64,000 nucleotides of DNA from the NCBI RefSeq assembly GCF_048544455.1, contig NC_133534.1:30952217-31016216 (forward strand). The letters run 5' to 3'. The position numbers and the translations under genes were made by a program. How positions within the stretch are numbered: position 1 is the stretch's first letter; every line of letters begins with the position of its first letter. The stretch is from Silene latifolia. Lineage: Eukaryota; Streptophyta; Magnoliopsida; Caryophyllales; Caryophyllaceae. The notes under the pieces were generated by a model. The model was not told the DNA's origin and searched no databases. It saw only the letters and a program-made list of their open reading frames with translations. Of the stretch, positions 12,106 to 23,467 are shown piece after piece.

Positions 12106-13470
12106 CTCCTTCGCCTCCAAGCAAACACAACCGACCTACCATCCTACATTTCTCTATAAATACCCACCATCACACACCACAATCTTTACGCGAGCGTCCG
12201 CCCCTTCACCTCTCTCTTAAACTTCTAGACTCGACTTCCTAAGTCACAAAATCGACACTTGTTTACGACCTACCGATCGTAAACACAAACCTTACACATA
12301 TTGTTTGGTACCGTCGCCGTGCATTCGACCGAACCATTTGACCAACTCAATTCATTAATCAACATGTTTTAATTAACATATTTTTAACTCATTTTCAAAA
12401 CAAAATTCTTTTTTAAGGCACTCTTTTAAACTTCTTGATCGTGAGTAGTCGCTGAGAGCAAACCGTCTCTAAAGTCGTCTACATCGCAAAACATCAATAC
12501 ACGTAAGTTTGAGGGTGTAAACAACTCACCTATTTCATGTCTTTACTGTTTTTATGAGTTTATATGCATGAACAATGCATAACACGATTCAAACATAGGT
12601 AAGACGAGCCAAAACTGAGTTTTGGCTTGAGACATAAACTCCTTACTATGCAGGGAGGCTCGCGCCTCATGTAGATGTCCTGGTCAGACTTATCCGTGTT
12701 TGTTCTCGTCTTTCCTCTTTATTTCGTTTCTTACTTGTAATCGGTTTTTACCGTTCCAAATGTTTCAAATCATTTATATGACAAACCTTTTAACCATAAA
12801 TCATAATCACCCTTGGTTCCATATACCATGACGGTTAAATCCGTGACTCGGTGATATTAATTGGTTAATTACATTTTAAAGGAATTTCTATTCTTTTATT
12901 TACCATTTTAATTCATTTTTATGATAAACATATTTTGACCATTATAAAAATCATCCTTAGTTCTTTATACCATGAAGGTTTATTCCGTGACTCGATGATA
13001 TTATTGGTTAATTACATCATAATGGGTATTTAACCCCCTTTTATTTTATTTACCATTTTTCTCATTTGTTTACATTTGTAAATATATTAGTCATAATTCA
13101 CAATCATCCTTTGTTCTTTATACCATGTCGGTTTAATCCGAGTACGATGAGAAACTTGGCTAACTACAAAGAAATGAACTTAACATATTTAGTTCAAATC
13201 AAACATTTTACATTTCTATTTGTAAACTATACTTTTCAAATATGCAAATCCGACAACGAATATTACTAACATAATAATAATAATTATTATTCCGAGTCAT
13301 GCAAATCATACTTGCAAATCATTTATTCACAAATACGGTTTAAACAACCTTTTCAAAAACCAGGAGACGCCCCCTTGGGTCGCCCCATGGCTCGCGCCTT
13401 AAGAGGCCCTCTGCTTTCATATTTCAAAACCTGGCAGAGCCCCTTACCTCGCCAATAGGCTCGCGCCTTA
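12084..13470. repeat. Dispersed E-type sites GGCTCGCGCCTYA
   Basis: Four copies: 12084-12096 (GGCTCACGCCTCA), 12657-12669, 13389-13401 and 13458-13470. Each is close to an inverted repeat (AGGCTC against its partner AGGCGC). They are specific to the E LTR in this window. Confidence 0.8.
12155..12162 (+). promoter_or_regulatory. TATA box of the E LTR
   Basis: TATAAATA followed by CCCACCATCACACACC, similar to the TATAAATACCCC context in the A LTR. It is the only good TATA in a suitable position in this LTR. Confidence 0.5.
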
Positions 13471-14227
13471 ACAGGCCTGCCTGGCGCTGTTCTGCCTCGT
13501 TTTTACACTTTGTCATTTGACACCCTTTTTCAATAAATGGATCGTGTTAAGCATCATAACCCCAACTTGGTAAATGTATGATTAATTTCCGTTCTCACAT
13601 GCAAATCAATATAAATCCAACTTGACATCTTATGCTTGATATTTTAATTAAAAAACCGACTTAGAAAGCTCACATGTTAGGTTAAGACTTTTGGATGTGC
13701 ATTCATGCATTTACACCGTTTTATCAACTTTTGCACTTAAACACCCACGATCGATCAGTAGAGGCCGCTAAAACGGGCGGGATTGGGTGTTCGATTAAAG
13801 GGCTTCCCAATACGTACCTTCACCCCTTACTCAGAACCTTTGGATATTGGATGGCCTTATCCACAGGGCGCACAAGAGTCATTTTAGGCATAAAATGCTA
13901 AAAGGGGGACGACTCCTTATCTTTAGTATCTATGTCAAACACCGCTTTTTGCCTTGATTGACCTAGGTATAAAGTGGATTTGAACGGGTTTCAAGCATCC
14001 CACAAATGCTTGGTGGCGACTCCGAACATCTGTAATCGTTTCGAGACATTTACCGATACGAAACCGACCGATCTAAAATAATCCGGTCGAAAGCATTTTT
14101 ATGCCGCCGAGCGTGGCTTTCAAAAGACCGCTGCATGTTCACAGATTGACTTGGCGTGAAGGTGGCCCGTGACCGTAGATCGGCTTGTGGCCCAAATCCA
14201 CAGATCGAGACGTGGTCCATGTCCACA

Positions 14228-14965
14228 ATTTTGTGTTTGATAACTAGCCAGTTATAGTTATGCCTTGAACTTCTAATGTTGCACTAGCGAAACATAATGT
14301 GAAACATAATGTTTTTCTCGTTCGATTTAAGAATCAGGCTGCTCGTGCGACTATTTTGAAACAGAGTTATTTTGTGTTTGATAACAAGCCACTTATAGTT
14401 TGTTGAACTTCTAATGTTGGACTAGTGAAACATAATGTGAAACCTCTGCCGGTGTGGGTCAAATTGCATAAACTACTCGTGAAATTCTAGGAAAAGGGTA
14501 TACCTCGAATTTCAGTGCTTTTGGGTATGTTTATCGAATGTGACCCTGCTACTGATTAGGAAACCAGAATTGGGTATGGTAGAGTGATGATAAAGTTGGA
14601 ATTTGGGAAAGCTCTGTAAGATAAGGTTAAATTTTTGGATTAATATGGCCAAATTGTGGAGGTTGAAGTGGAGTAAGAGTGTAAACCTTTGGTCTGTGCA
14701 GTCTATAAGGGTATAGCACATGATGCCACTGAATGCAGGAAAGCGAAGAAGCAACCTACTTAGTATATACACACTAAAAAGGTTGGGAATAAGGTGTGGA
14801 GGCGAAAACATGTTGTCCAATTTAGCACTGAGCAGGACAATGCCAAAGAGGCTGTGACCCAAACACCTGTAGTGGTGCAGTCTTTTCATCCTGTTGAGCA
14901 TCAGCTCAAATTGCCTGTTGTTTGGATTGGTATCCCTCTCGAAAATCGGGGATTGATCGCTTACT
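14228..14965 (+). pseudogene. LINE-like DUF4283/zinc-knuckle protein fragment
   Basis: From about 14448 the plus strand reads as a broken copy of the plant LINE ORF1-type protein. It has a PVWVKLH-like motif, then an I/L-rich stretch with GYGRVMIKLEFGK, then VEVE near 14660, and a damaged zinc knuckle (CAVYKGIAHDATEC near 14698-14740, second Cys and Gly lost). At least four stops interrupt it. The first ~75 bp (14228-14300) are repeated at 14371-14445. It sits immediately after the E LTR, where a primer site would be expected, so it has inserted into or replaced that site. No RT is present. Confidence 0.55.
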
Positions 14966-15598
14966 GTGTAACCACCCTTATTAAGCCAAAACCCGTGTTA
15001 GCATTATGCAAAATATAATGAACTGCGAGTGCTTGTGTGCTATATGATCATAAGTCCATCCGTGTCATTTCCCATTTAAAAACACCCTTTTTGCGCCGTT
15101 ATAATAGCCATTTTAAACCTCGGTCTTTCGCCGACCGTTGCACACGTTTTCATGCCGTCGTAATGACGATTTTCAAACCGGTTTTTCACAACCATTTCAA
15201 AAACACCTTTTTATGCCGTCGTAATGACGATTTTCAACTTGGTTTTTCACAACCACTTCAAAAACACCTTTTTAGGCCGTCATAATGACTATTTTAAACC
15301 GGTTTTTCATAAACCATTTCACAAACACCTTTTCGTGCCGTTATAATAGCCGCGTCAAGACACGGATTTTAAACCGTTTTGCGCCAACATAATGGACTTT
15401 TGCGCCGACTTAATGACCCTTTCAAAACCCGAAAATGACACATTTTTCCAGGCTTTTCAAATCCCGAGGACAACACACCGCCCTCGAGACCACAACAATT
15501 TCAAACCTTTCAAAACTCAATTTTCGAAATGCACGATTTTGGATTACAAAAAGCCGTCTTCGGAAACAACACATTGTTTTCAAAGCCACCGCAACTCT
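14966..15598 (+). other. Probable leader of element E
   Basis: Non-coding. Its start (AAGCCAAAACCC, then CAGCA/GCATTATGC) resembles the leader of element D near 42270-42300, so it is read as the 5' untranslated region of E. It contains the 61-bp tandem repeat described separately and ends where the minus-strand copia LTR begins. Confidence 0.45.
15062..15400. repeat. Tandem repeat, period 61 bp
   Basis: About 4.5 units. GCCG-TNRTAATGAC anchors start at 15095, 15154, 15215, 15276 and 15337, so the spacing is 59, 61, 61 and 61 bp. Units also share AACCGGTTTTTCACAACC and CAAAAACACC. Tandem repeats in untranslated regions are common in Tat/Ogre-type elements. Confidence 0.85.
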
Positions 15599-16894
15599 TG
15601 AAGGTACTAGACCCCTAATTAGACTCCTCTAATTAGTTACTAAATTACTTGTTAATTTAGTCTTAATGATCTAGTTACATGCAAACTTATAAAATAACTT
15701 AAAAGGTAAGAAATCCTTATATAATATTAAGGAAAAATGGGCACAACAAGAAGGACTCCTTCCTCTTGTCTTGAGCTAAGTAACAACGGATGATACTCCA
15801 TCTCCAAATTTCCATAGTAGGAAATTTCCTCTTGGTTACACCCAAGACTAGCCCAAAATATACTATTATTACTAACTAGATAATAGTAGTATAAACTTGT
15901 ATATAATTACTACAAATATTATTACTCTAATAATATTTGATGTATATTATTATTTGTGTGAATTTATTTGATGATGATCAACAATTTTATCAAAGTTTTA
16001 TGAGAAAGATGAAGAAAAACAAGACCCCTTTTCTACTTAAAAGGGCCGGCTAAGGTAGACAAATAAGATGGATTTTTGTCTTAAATTTTTATCATCATTT
16101 TGCATGTGATATGTGAGGGGGTGTTTGTAGGTGAAGAAATATAAACAATTGATGGGAACATACCATGTGTTCTTAGTCAACAATATTGACAAGTGTTGGT
16201 CACATTTCCTCACTAAATATCGCTCCATATGGACTCAATCGGGTCCATTTCAATTTTCGACATTTGTCCCACAAATGCTTATAAGTCTTATATTTAATTA
16301 TCTTATATAATAAGTATTAATTTGATTATTTAACACTTATTAATACAAATTAACCACTAATGACTACTCAACTATTAAATAATCATTAAACCATTTTATC
16401 ACTATAAAATGTGTCAATTTAACCCTTATTAGCTAATTGTACAACCTCTTGTAAACTTAAATAGCTAATTACCTCCATATCTAAACATACACAAACAACG
16501 TATAAATTTAATTAATTAACTCTTAATTAATAAATTCTAATCAATATTAATTAATTAATTATCGTATAATTAAATAATAAATCCCCTTGGTCCGAGTTCG
16601 TAACTCGTCATCAAATAATATATTCACACGACTTAAAAGTCTATATATACAAGATATTAATTATACTATATCTCATATAAATAACTATTTTATCCATTTG
16701 GGCATCATCCTATTGGTGTGACCTAAAGGGATCAGCCGATCACCGCCGCCACATGACATTAATGTCAAACACTAGTCAGCCAATCATTACCGATTAACGT
16801 TGACCAGCTAACAAATATACATAATATAAATCCCTGATATTCCTTGTACGAGATTTAGTATGTAAACACATTATTGTGGAGGACACTCACTCCA
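15599..16894 (-). repeat. 3' LTR of copia element 2
   Basis: A 1296-bp LTR on the minus strand, opening TGGAGTGAGTGTCC (16894) and closing CCTTCA (15599), like the plus-strand copy at 4167-5458. The core GTTTGACATTAATGTC, GGTGATCGGCTGATCCC and GGTCACACC is present. Its internal side has the matching polypurine run. Confidence 0.8.
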
Positions 16895-17851
16895 AAAATC
16901 TCCCACTTGTCCGACACAAGTGTGCGCTACCAATTATCTTGTCCCAAAATATCTCCCACTCAATGCAATATGTCTTTCAGGTCGTTCTTGCACGTGATCA
17001 TATCACAAAGTGGTTTTCTCGATCAGGAGAATGACTGTCTGACCAGATAATCTACTATAGATCTCATCCGAGCGTGGTTACGCATTTCCAGTCACCTCTC
17101 CTCGAGTGGCCTTGACATATAAAATGACATGGGTTGACAATCCTGTTGACCTATTTTCTTCGTTCGATACAGATCACAATGACCCAGTAGATGCCCATTG
17201 GCCTCCTTTTATGGTGCGACCTAGAGCAAAAACCAAAGCCACCGGAAAACTGTACCAACTTAGACAAATAGTCGCCAGTCTAAAGAATTGACTCGAAGGA
17301 ATAAATAGAAATCCTTGCCACGACCAGGCAACATGAGGATTCTATAAATGGTCAATGTTCGACAAAATGTCTCTACATCCTGCCTATGTAATCGACTAGT
17401 TATCTCTATGACCCTATGGTGGTTGAACACACCATCAATCGACTTAAAATCTAATCACTCCGAGTCGTCACCTCATTAAGCAACTAGGGGAAAATATAAT
17501 TTTAATCCAGTTCACTTGAAAGGTTCAACGTTGTCCCACAACCATTTCAGATTTAACAAAGTATTATAATAATATCCTGTAAGTACTGAATATATAAGAG
17601 TTTAGAAAAACTCAAACGATAAATGCGATTATCATATATGTAAAATTGATACACTATCAGATTATTACACATTGTATAATCTACAGCAATTCAATTACCA
17701 TGTTTCAACCAGATTGAAACGACATAACTATCATGTTTAGCCTTCAACAAGGCCTGATTTAAAATCAATGACACCAAATCTGATTAAACCAACAAATTGC
17801 TATTTCCCTTTGTTCCACATGACTTATATTACATGTAACAAAATTGAGTAC
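16895..17851 (-). mobile_element. 3' internal fragment of copia element 2
   Basis: On the minus strand this matches 3400-4166 of copia element 1 block by block, including the region that becomes GGAAATGCGT, the GAAAACCAC stretch and CTTGCATTGAGTGGGAGAT. It is the end of the pol region plus 3' untranslated DNA, with no intact ORF. Element D cuts it off at 17852. Confidence 0.75.
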
Positions 17852-18295
17852 TGTAGATACCTCATTTCTACACCTCTCGCCAACCACCCAGTGATGATTG
17901 GGCCACATGTTTGGTATGCGGAATAATTTATGGCAGTCCGTAAGTTTATCATCAGGTGATAGCTCAAACACTCAATTCTACCCCTTGGTCGTCATCTACC
18001 CACCGATACCGTCGTTTTGACCGTAATTAGAGTTCATTTGGAGTCCTGGTCAAAAACCGCTTTATTTTCTAAGAAACCGTTTAAAAATGCCGAGTCGGAA
18101 TGTTCTAGAATATTCTAGATAATTATTTCCAAATCAGATTTTATATCTTTTGGTAAAATATCTTCCATATATCATATTTTACGGAATAAGGAAGTATAGA
18201 TCTACCGCAATTCCATAACAGAAACGCGGAAATCTTTCTTCTGGAGGAGAAAACCTCTGGGAAATGACGCAGCAGATGATGCGCCTCTTGGAATG
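17852..18295 (+). repeat. Element D: 5' LTR, segment 1
   Basis: Opens TGTAGATACCTC, the same type of start as the E LTR. It ends at the insertion of element A, just after a GCAGCAG-N-TGCGCCTCTT site (18270-18290). Segments 2 and 3 are at 29787-31101 and 41387-41901; together they make an LTR of about 2.27 kb. Confidence 0.75.
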
Positions 18296-18632
18296 TGATG
18301 TGACTCATATTTGAGCATATTTAGTCCCCGAATTAGCCTCGTTCCCATGCTTTATCGTACATAATTGGATCATTTACTATCTTTAGTTCCCCATTTTGCA
18401 TATTCTTTGAGGTTTTGTCCCCTTGGTAGAAAAGGAGTGCTAACCTTGCATGTATAAGGCGAAATGGAGCTAAATGGATCGCATCCAATGACCAAGCATC
18501 AAATATAAGGCAACACTTGAAAGCCTAAGTAGACAATAAAGTGAAATGGGCAATGATGAAAGGATCCTTGCATCCCCGAGATGATCCTTGCGGATTGTGA
18601 AGGAGGAAAAAAAGAGAAGCTGTCTGCCCAGG

Positions 18633-18797
18633 GATCCGAGCGGATCAGACACGATCCGGGCATCTCCCATCATAAACATCCGGGCGTCTTTCGGCCAAGA
18701 CGAGCTGAGTGCAGCCCATGGAGCCGGGCGTCTTCTCCTAGGATCCGCTCGAATCGCAGGTCAGAGAGCCTGTGCCACAGCTCAAGACGCACGGATC
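18633..18797. repeat. Array of AATCCG/AAGACG half-site palindromes in the A LTR
   Basis: Seven sites: 18633 (GATCCG-AG-CGGATC), 18653, 18678 (ATCCG-GG-CGTCTT), 18697 (AAGACG-AG-CTGAG), 18721, 18741 and 18784 (AAGACG-CA-CGGATC). The 3' LTR has the matching array at 28390-28553, with some sites changed by CpG decay. Confidence 0.85.
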
Positions 18798-18920
18798 GTG
18801 GCAGGACTAACACATGAATATGGCCATTTTATTCGAGAGCAGCATTTCCTAAACTTTTCTTAAGGGTCTGAATAGTCATTTAAGCCCTTAGTAACCCTAA
18901 TCTTTGTACCTAATCTTTAG

Positions 18921-18928
18921 TATAAATA
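18921..18928 (+). promoter_or_regulatory. TATA box of the A 5' LTR
   Basis: TATAAATA followed by CCCC. In the 3' LTR the same place reads TATAAATG (28675-28682). It lies about 125 bp after the last palindromic site. Confidence 0.55.
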
Positions 18929-20028
18929 CCCCTTTGTACTACCTAAATTATCATCAAGCTTGAACTAAGTTTTAATGAAGTTGTAATCTCATCCTAATAC
19001 TCTCAAATTAGTCCTAATTTAGTTGTAATACAATTTATCAATATTAATTATATCTTAATTTTTCATTAATTTCTCTATTATTCTTCATTTATTTTGGGTA
19101 ATTAGAAGATTATTTGGGTTTATTTGGGAGATTGACAACCTTCCATCAATCATCAAGTACTTCTATTATTCTTTGCATTATTACTTGGAATCATCATCAT
19201 AGGTATAATCCCTTTTACCCTTGTTTTAATCATTGTTAATTACTTTCATTTATTCATCATGTTTAGCTTTGTTAGTTTGATTGACAACCTTGTTAGCATG
19301 TTTTCCATGATCATGAGTGAGTAGTTTCGTTAGCTAGGGTTAATGGGGAAGTAGGGGAAACAAACAAGGGGAATGATTCATGCTTAATCTAATGTGTTTT
19401 CATAATTAAATTGTTTGCTTGTTGTGATTTCAACTTATGCACATGTTATGTTTGATGAAATGCGAACCTATGAATCCTTGCATTTTTTACCCATCACCTA
19501 TCTCGTCAATGAGGCTTGTAAGCTTATATACCAACTCGAGCCTCATTAGACCATTCATATAGTTGAATATGAAGGATTAAGTCGACTTGTAGGGGTTATA
19601 CAATCTAATTGATTCGGCTCCGGGACCCAAACCTTCTTAGGGATTGTAAGCTTATACACCAACTCGATCCCATCACAACAATAAGTGCTTGCTATATAAT
19701 TGAGAACATGTTTGTATGATCAACTCCCGTGAATCCTCTATGAACCCATGACACCCTAGTGCTTTTAATTAATTATTTACATCTAATTTTAATTGCCTTG
19801 CTTGCTTTCATTACTTTACTTTTACCTTGCTAATTAGCTTAGACAAATCTCATCTCAACCCAAATTGTGACACCCTAAGACACAACCATTTACGATTGAG
19901 AATCGTACATCAATACCCCTCCCTTGGGATCCGACCTTTACTTACCTCTTTACTAAGAGTACTTTGTGAAGTTATAAATCTTGTTTTGGTTGGTAACTTT
20001 TGACGACGAGTTTAAACCAGACCAAAAA

Positions 20029-20046
20029 TGGCGCCGTTGACGGGGT
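20029..20046 (+). promoter_or_regulatory. Primer binding site of A (tRNA-Asp type)
   Basis: TGGCGCCGTTGACGGGGT, two mismatches from the perfect tRNA-Asp complement seen in B0. It is four bases after the LTR end. Confidence 0.8.
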
Positions 20047-20163
20047 TGGTGTTAAATTGATTTAATTTTCATTAATTGTTTTTAGTTGTGTCTTTCTTTA
20101 CCTTGAAGGAGAGCACTTCCTCAAGGTACTTCTCACCTTTTACTCTTAATGTAATTTGCAAGA

Positions 20164-20620
20164 TGGATATTATAGATTATTGTGTAGAGGACCATATGAA
20201 TACTACTCTCATCAAAGACCCCTTGCTAGCATTGGAAGCCTTAGAAGCAAGTGAGGCCAAAAATAAACATTGGGAATTGGAACTAGATCTCCTAGAAGCC
20301 GCTCTAGCCAACAAAGAGCTCACTTATGAGAAATCCATGTTGATAAATGATATTATCGAGGAAGCATCACAATCCACTAAAGAAGAACAAGTAACCAATT
20401 ATCATATCATACAAGCCGAAGAGCTAGACGAATATGTCATGTAATTTGAGTACGAAGAGCTTGAGGAACAAGTTGAATATGCCATGAGAATGGAGTGTAT
20501 AATGGAGATGGAGCTTGTCCTTAGTGAACCTTCAATGGTAGAAAGCGAGGTACAAACTCCAACTATAAAACCCTTTCCCCCAAATTTGAAGTATTCTTAA
20601 CTTGATGAATCTAAAACTAA
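20164..20620 (+). pseudogene. Short acidic, helical ORF in place of gag, element A
   Basis: Reading from the ATG at 20164 gives an acidic, Leu/Glu/Ala-rich and probably coiled segment, to a TAA at 20442-20444. The same frame continues through acidic sequence to a PPNLKYS-type linker and a stop at 20598-20600, just before the RT. Only about 450 bp separate this start from pol. No CCHC knuckle and no DTGA/DLGAS protease is present, unlike the B elements, where Gag-protease takes 3 kb. An upstream ATG at 20076 is possible. Either most of gag-protease was deleted or this lineage never carried it in this position. Confidence 0.55.
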
Positions 20621-20624
20621 ACCC

Positions 20625-22200
20625 GTGATTGTTAATGAAAAACTTGATGAGAATCAATTGGAAAGTTTGCTTGATGTGTTAAAACAACATGAAAAGGCTA
20701 TAGGTTATAGTCTAGATGACCTTAAGAGGATAAACCCCAATTTTTGCATGCATAGAATTCATCTAGAAGAAAACCATAGAGCTACCATTCAAGCCCAAAG
20801 AAGACTAAACCCCCACATGCAAGAAGTTGTAAAAGCGGAGTTTATGAAGTTACTTGATGCGGGAATCATTTATCCTATATCGGATTCTTTGTGGGTTAGC
20901 CCCATTCAAGTGGTACCTAAGAAAGGAGGTACCACGGTGGAAACAAATAAAAGGAATGAGCTGATACCCACAAGGAAGATCACCTGTTGGCGTATGTTTA
21001 TTGACTATCGTAAATTGAATTCCGCAATAAGAAAAGATCATTTCCCCTACCATTAATTGACCAAATGCTTGAGAGATTAGCCTCTAACAAATTCTTTTGC
21101 TACCTTGACGGGTACTCGGGATTCTTTCAAATCCCGATACACCCGGATGACCAACACAAAACCACCTTCACATGTCCCTCTGGAACCTTTTCATATAGGA
21201 GAATGCCCTTCAGGATGAGTAATGCTCCCGCCACTTTTCAAAGATGCATGATGAGTGTCTTCTCCGATTATTTAGAAACCATAATGGAAGTTTTTATGGT
21301 TGATTTTAGCGTTTATGGAAAAGACTTTGACTCTTGCTTACATAACCTTTCTCTTGTATTGCAAAAATGTGAAGATGTTAGTCTTGTCTCGAATTGGGAA
21401 AAGTGTCATTTCATGGTCAATGAAGGTATTGTCTTGGGTAATTTAATCTCAGAAAAGGGCATCGAAGTTAACAAGGCCAAAGTTGAGGTGATAGAGAAAC
21501 TCCCACCTCCCGTGAATGTTAGAGGGGTGAGAAGCTTTCTCGGTCACGCGGGTTTTTATCGTCGTTTCATAAAATAGTTTTCCAAAATTGTGAAACCCCT
21601 CACTCAACTTTTGCTTAAAGATGCCCAATTCCAATTCACTAATGAGTGTGTTTAAGCGTTTAATAGAATCAAGGAAGCATGGATCTCGGCACCGATAATC
21701 CAACCACCAAATTGGGAACTACAATTTGAGATCATGTGTGATGCGAGTAACTACGCCGTTGGAGCGGTTCTTGGCCAACGGGTAGGAAAGACCTTGCATG
21801 CTATCTATTACATAAGCAAGACCTTTGATGCCACCTAAGTGAACTATGATACTACTGAGAAGGAACTCTTTGCCACTATGCTTTAGATAAATTCCGTTCC
21901 TATTTGCATGGATCAAAGGTGATTGTTTTTTCTGATCATCGTGCTCTTAGACATCTCTTGATAAAGAAAGAAGCAAAACCAAGATTTTTGAGGTGGATTT
22001 TGCTACTCCAATAATTTTATTTAGAGATAAGAGATAAAAAGGGAGCCGGGAATGTGGTAGCGGATCACCTATCAAGAATTCGATTCCATAATGACGAGGG
22101 CGAGGCACCAATCAATGACTCTTTCCCCGATGATATCTTGATGGCCATCCATTCCACAACTTAGGAAGCACACCACACCATGGTTTGACGACTATGCTAA
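20625..22200 (+). pseudogene. Reverse transcriptase-RNase H of element A, inactive
   Basis: Ty3/gypsy Athila/Tat-type RT: HRIHLEENHRATIQAQRRLNP-like start, then AGIIYPISDS, VPKKGG, WRMFIDYRKLN, LDGYSGF, the GTFSYRRMPF region, and the active site at 21293-21304. That site reads FMVD, so the first of the two catalytic aspartates is Val. A one-base deletion in the C-run near 21046 shifts the frame, giving a stop at 21054-21056. Later in-frame stops occur at about 21577, 21653, 21837 and 22012, with another shift near 21885. RNase H pieces MCDAS, SDHRAL and VADHLSR are visible at 21733-22080. It copies element RNA into cDNA in an intact relative; this copy is dead. Confidence 0.9.
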
Positions 22201-23467
22201 TTACCTTGTTGGAGGAGTTCTTCCCCCAAACTTGAAATACAATCAAAGAAAGAGATTCTTGTTTGAAGTAAAGAGGTATTTTTGGGACGATCCCAATCTT
22301 TACAAGGAATGTAGTGATGGACTTTACCGAAGGTGCATACCCAAATGGGAAGTTCTAGGTGTTTTGGAAGGATGCCACTCATCACCATATGGAGGACATC
22401 ATGGAGCACGAAGAACAATTGCTAAAGTCCTTCAATCGGGCTTCTTTTGGCCTACCATGTTTGAAGATGCTAGAGAATTTATTCTCCATTGTGATCCGTG
22501 CCAAAGATCCGGGAACATTTCTTGGAGAAATGAAATGCCGCAACGAGGAATATTGGAGGTAGAAATTTTTGATGTTTGGGGAATTGACTACCAAGGACCA
22601 TTTGTATCATCTCAAGGAAACAAGTACATTCTTGTAGCCGTCGATTATGTATCAAAGTGGGTAGAAGCAATTGCTACCCCAACCGATGATGCCAAAATGG
22701 TCACTAAACTTCTCAAGAAAGTAATCTTCCCAAGGTTTGGAGTCCCTAGAACGATCATTAGTGACGGAAGGACACATTTTCATGAAAAGAAGCTCACATC
22801 TCTTTTGACAAAATATGGCGTTCAACATAGAACCGGTTTGGGATACCATCCTCAAACAAGCGGTCAAGTTGAAGTTTCGAATAGAGAAATGAAACAAATT
22901 CTTAAGAAGGTTGTCAAAAAGACTCGTAAGGATTGGAGTATGAAGCTTGATGACACTCTATGGGCTTATAGGACAGCTTATAAGACTCCTATAAGAGCCT
23001 CCCCTTATAAGCTAGTCTATGGCAAGGCATGCCATTTACCAATCAAATTGGAGTACAAAGCCTTTTGGGCAATCAAAGCTCTCAACCTTGATCTCAAGTT
23101 AAGTGGTCAAAAGAGGATAATGCAAATTCAAGAGTTGGAGGAATTCTGACTACAATCCTACGAAAATGCCAAGATCTACAAGGAAAGGACAAAATTGCTT
23201 CATGAAAAAAGGATTAGGCAAAAAGCTTTGCACAAGGAAGACAAAGTCCTTCTATTTAACTCCCGATATCGACTCTTTCCCGGGAAGTTAAATTCAAGAT
23301 GGATGGGGCCCTATGTGATCACCGAAGTGGGGAAATATGGCGACTTCGAGATTAAGTCGGAAGATGGGAATAAGTTCAAAGTCAACGGTCAACGATTGAA
23401 ACCGTATTATGAAGGAGCAGTCATCGGAGAATTCGAGGTCATCCGCCTCGAGCCTCTCCCGCCATGA
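22201..23467 (+). pseudogene. Integrase of element A, one stop
   Basis: Nearly intact. The N-terminal zinc finger is HHGARR … HCDPCQRSG (about 22390-22510). The core has all three DD35E residues: D in GIDYQGP (near 22584), D in IISDGRTHF (near 22760), and E in [10 protein letters not shown] (near 22870). The C-terminal part follows with RWMGPYVI and VNGQRLKPY. A single TGA ends the frame at 23148-23150 (after ELEEF) and the same frame goes on to TGA at about 23465. Upstream of 22232 the frame is broken by stops. Integrase inserts the cDNA in host DNA; here it belongs to the same polyprotein as the RT. Confidence 0.9.

Larger units (their letters stand above)
11397..14227 (+). repeat. Element E: 5' LTR of a Tat/Ogre-like element
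   Basis: About 2.83 kb, from TGTAGATACC to GTCCACA. It starts like the LTR of element D (17852), and its last ~500 bp (AGGCCGCTAAAACGGGCGGG, then GTGGCGACTCC, then GTCCATGTCCACA) match the end of the D LTR. Inside are repeated GGCTCGCGCCT sites, a 13-bp hairpin (12062-12105), a TATA box (12155), a short hairpin (12608-12626) and two tandem-like copies of an AGTTAAAACCG-rich stretch (11575-11900). No TATA-to-ORF coding region is supported. The right flank does not continue B0, so it is not a simple solo LTR. Confidence 0.7.
18296..20024 (+). repeat. Element A: 5' LTR
   Basis: 1729 bp, TGATGTGACTC to GACCA, paired with 28052-29781. Target duplications GAATG (18291-18295) and GAAAG (29782-29786) differ at one base. 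LTR divergence is roughly 5 percent by eye, so this is an older insertion. It contains an array of 6-2-6 palindromic sites (18633-18797) and a TATA box (18921). A 276-bp ORF over the array is a by-product of the GC-rich repeats. Confidence 0.9.

Noticed and set aside
11397..14227. Element E as a simple solo LTR
   Set aside because: The right flank does not continue B0 and there is no matching 5-bp duplication (TAATC on the left, ATTTT on the right).
14512..14901. 129-aa minus-strand ORF
   Set aside because: Antisense shadow of the broken DUF4283-type fragment on the plus strand.
18581..18863. Overlapping ORFs (78 and 91 aa) in the A LTR, repeated at 28337-28637
   Set aside because: They arise over the GC-rich palindrome array, occur in both LTRs, and show no domain. 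The frames differ by LTR decay.
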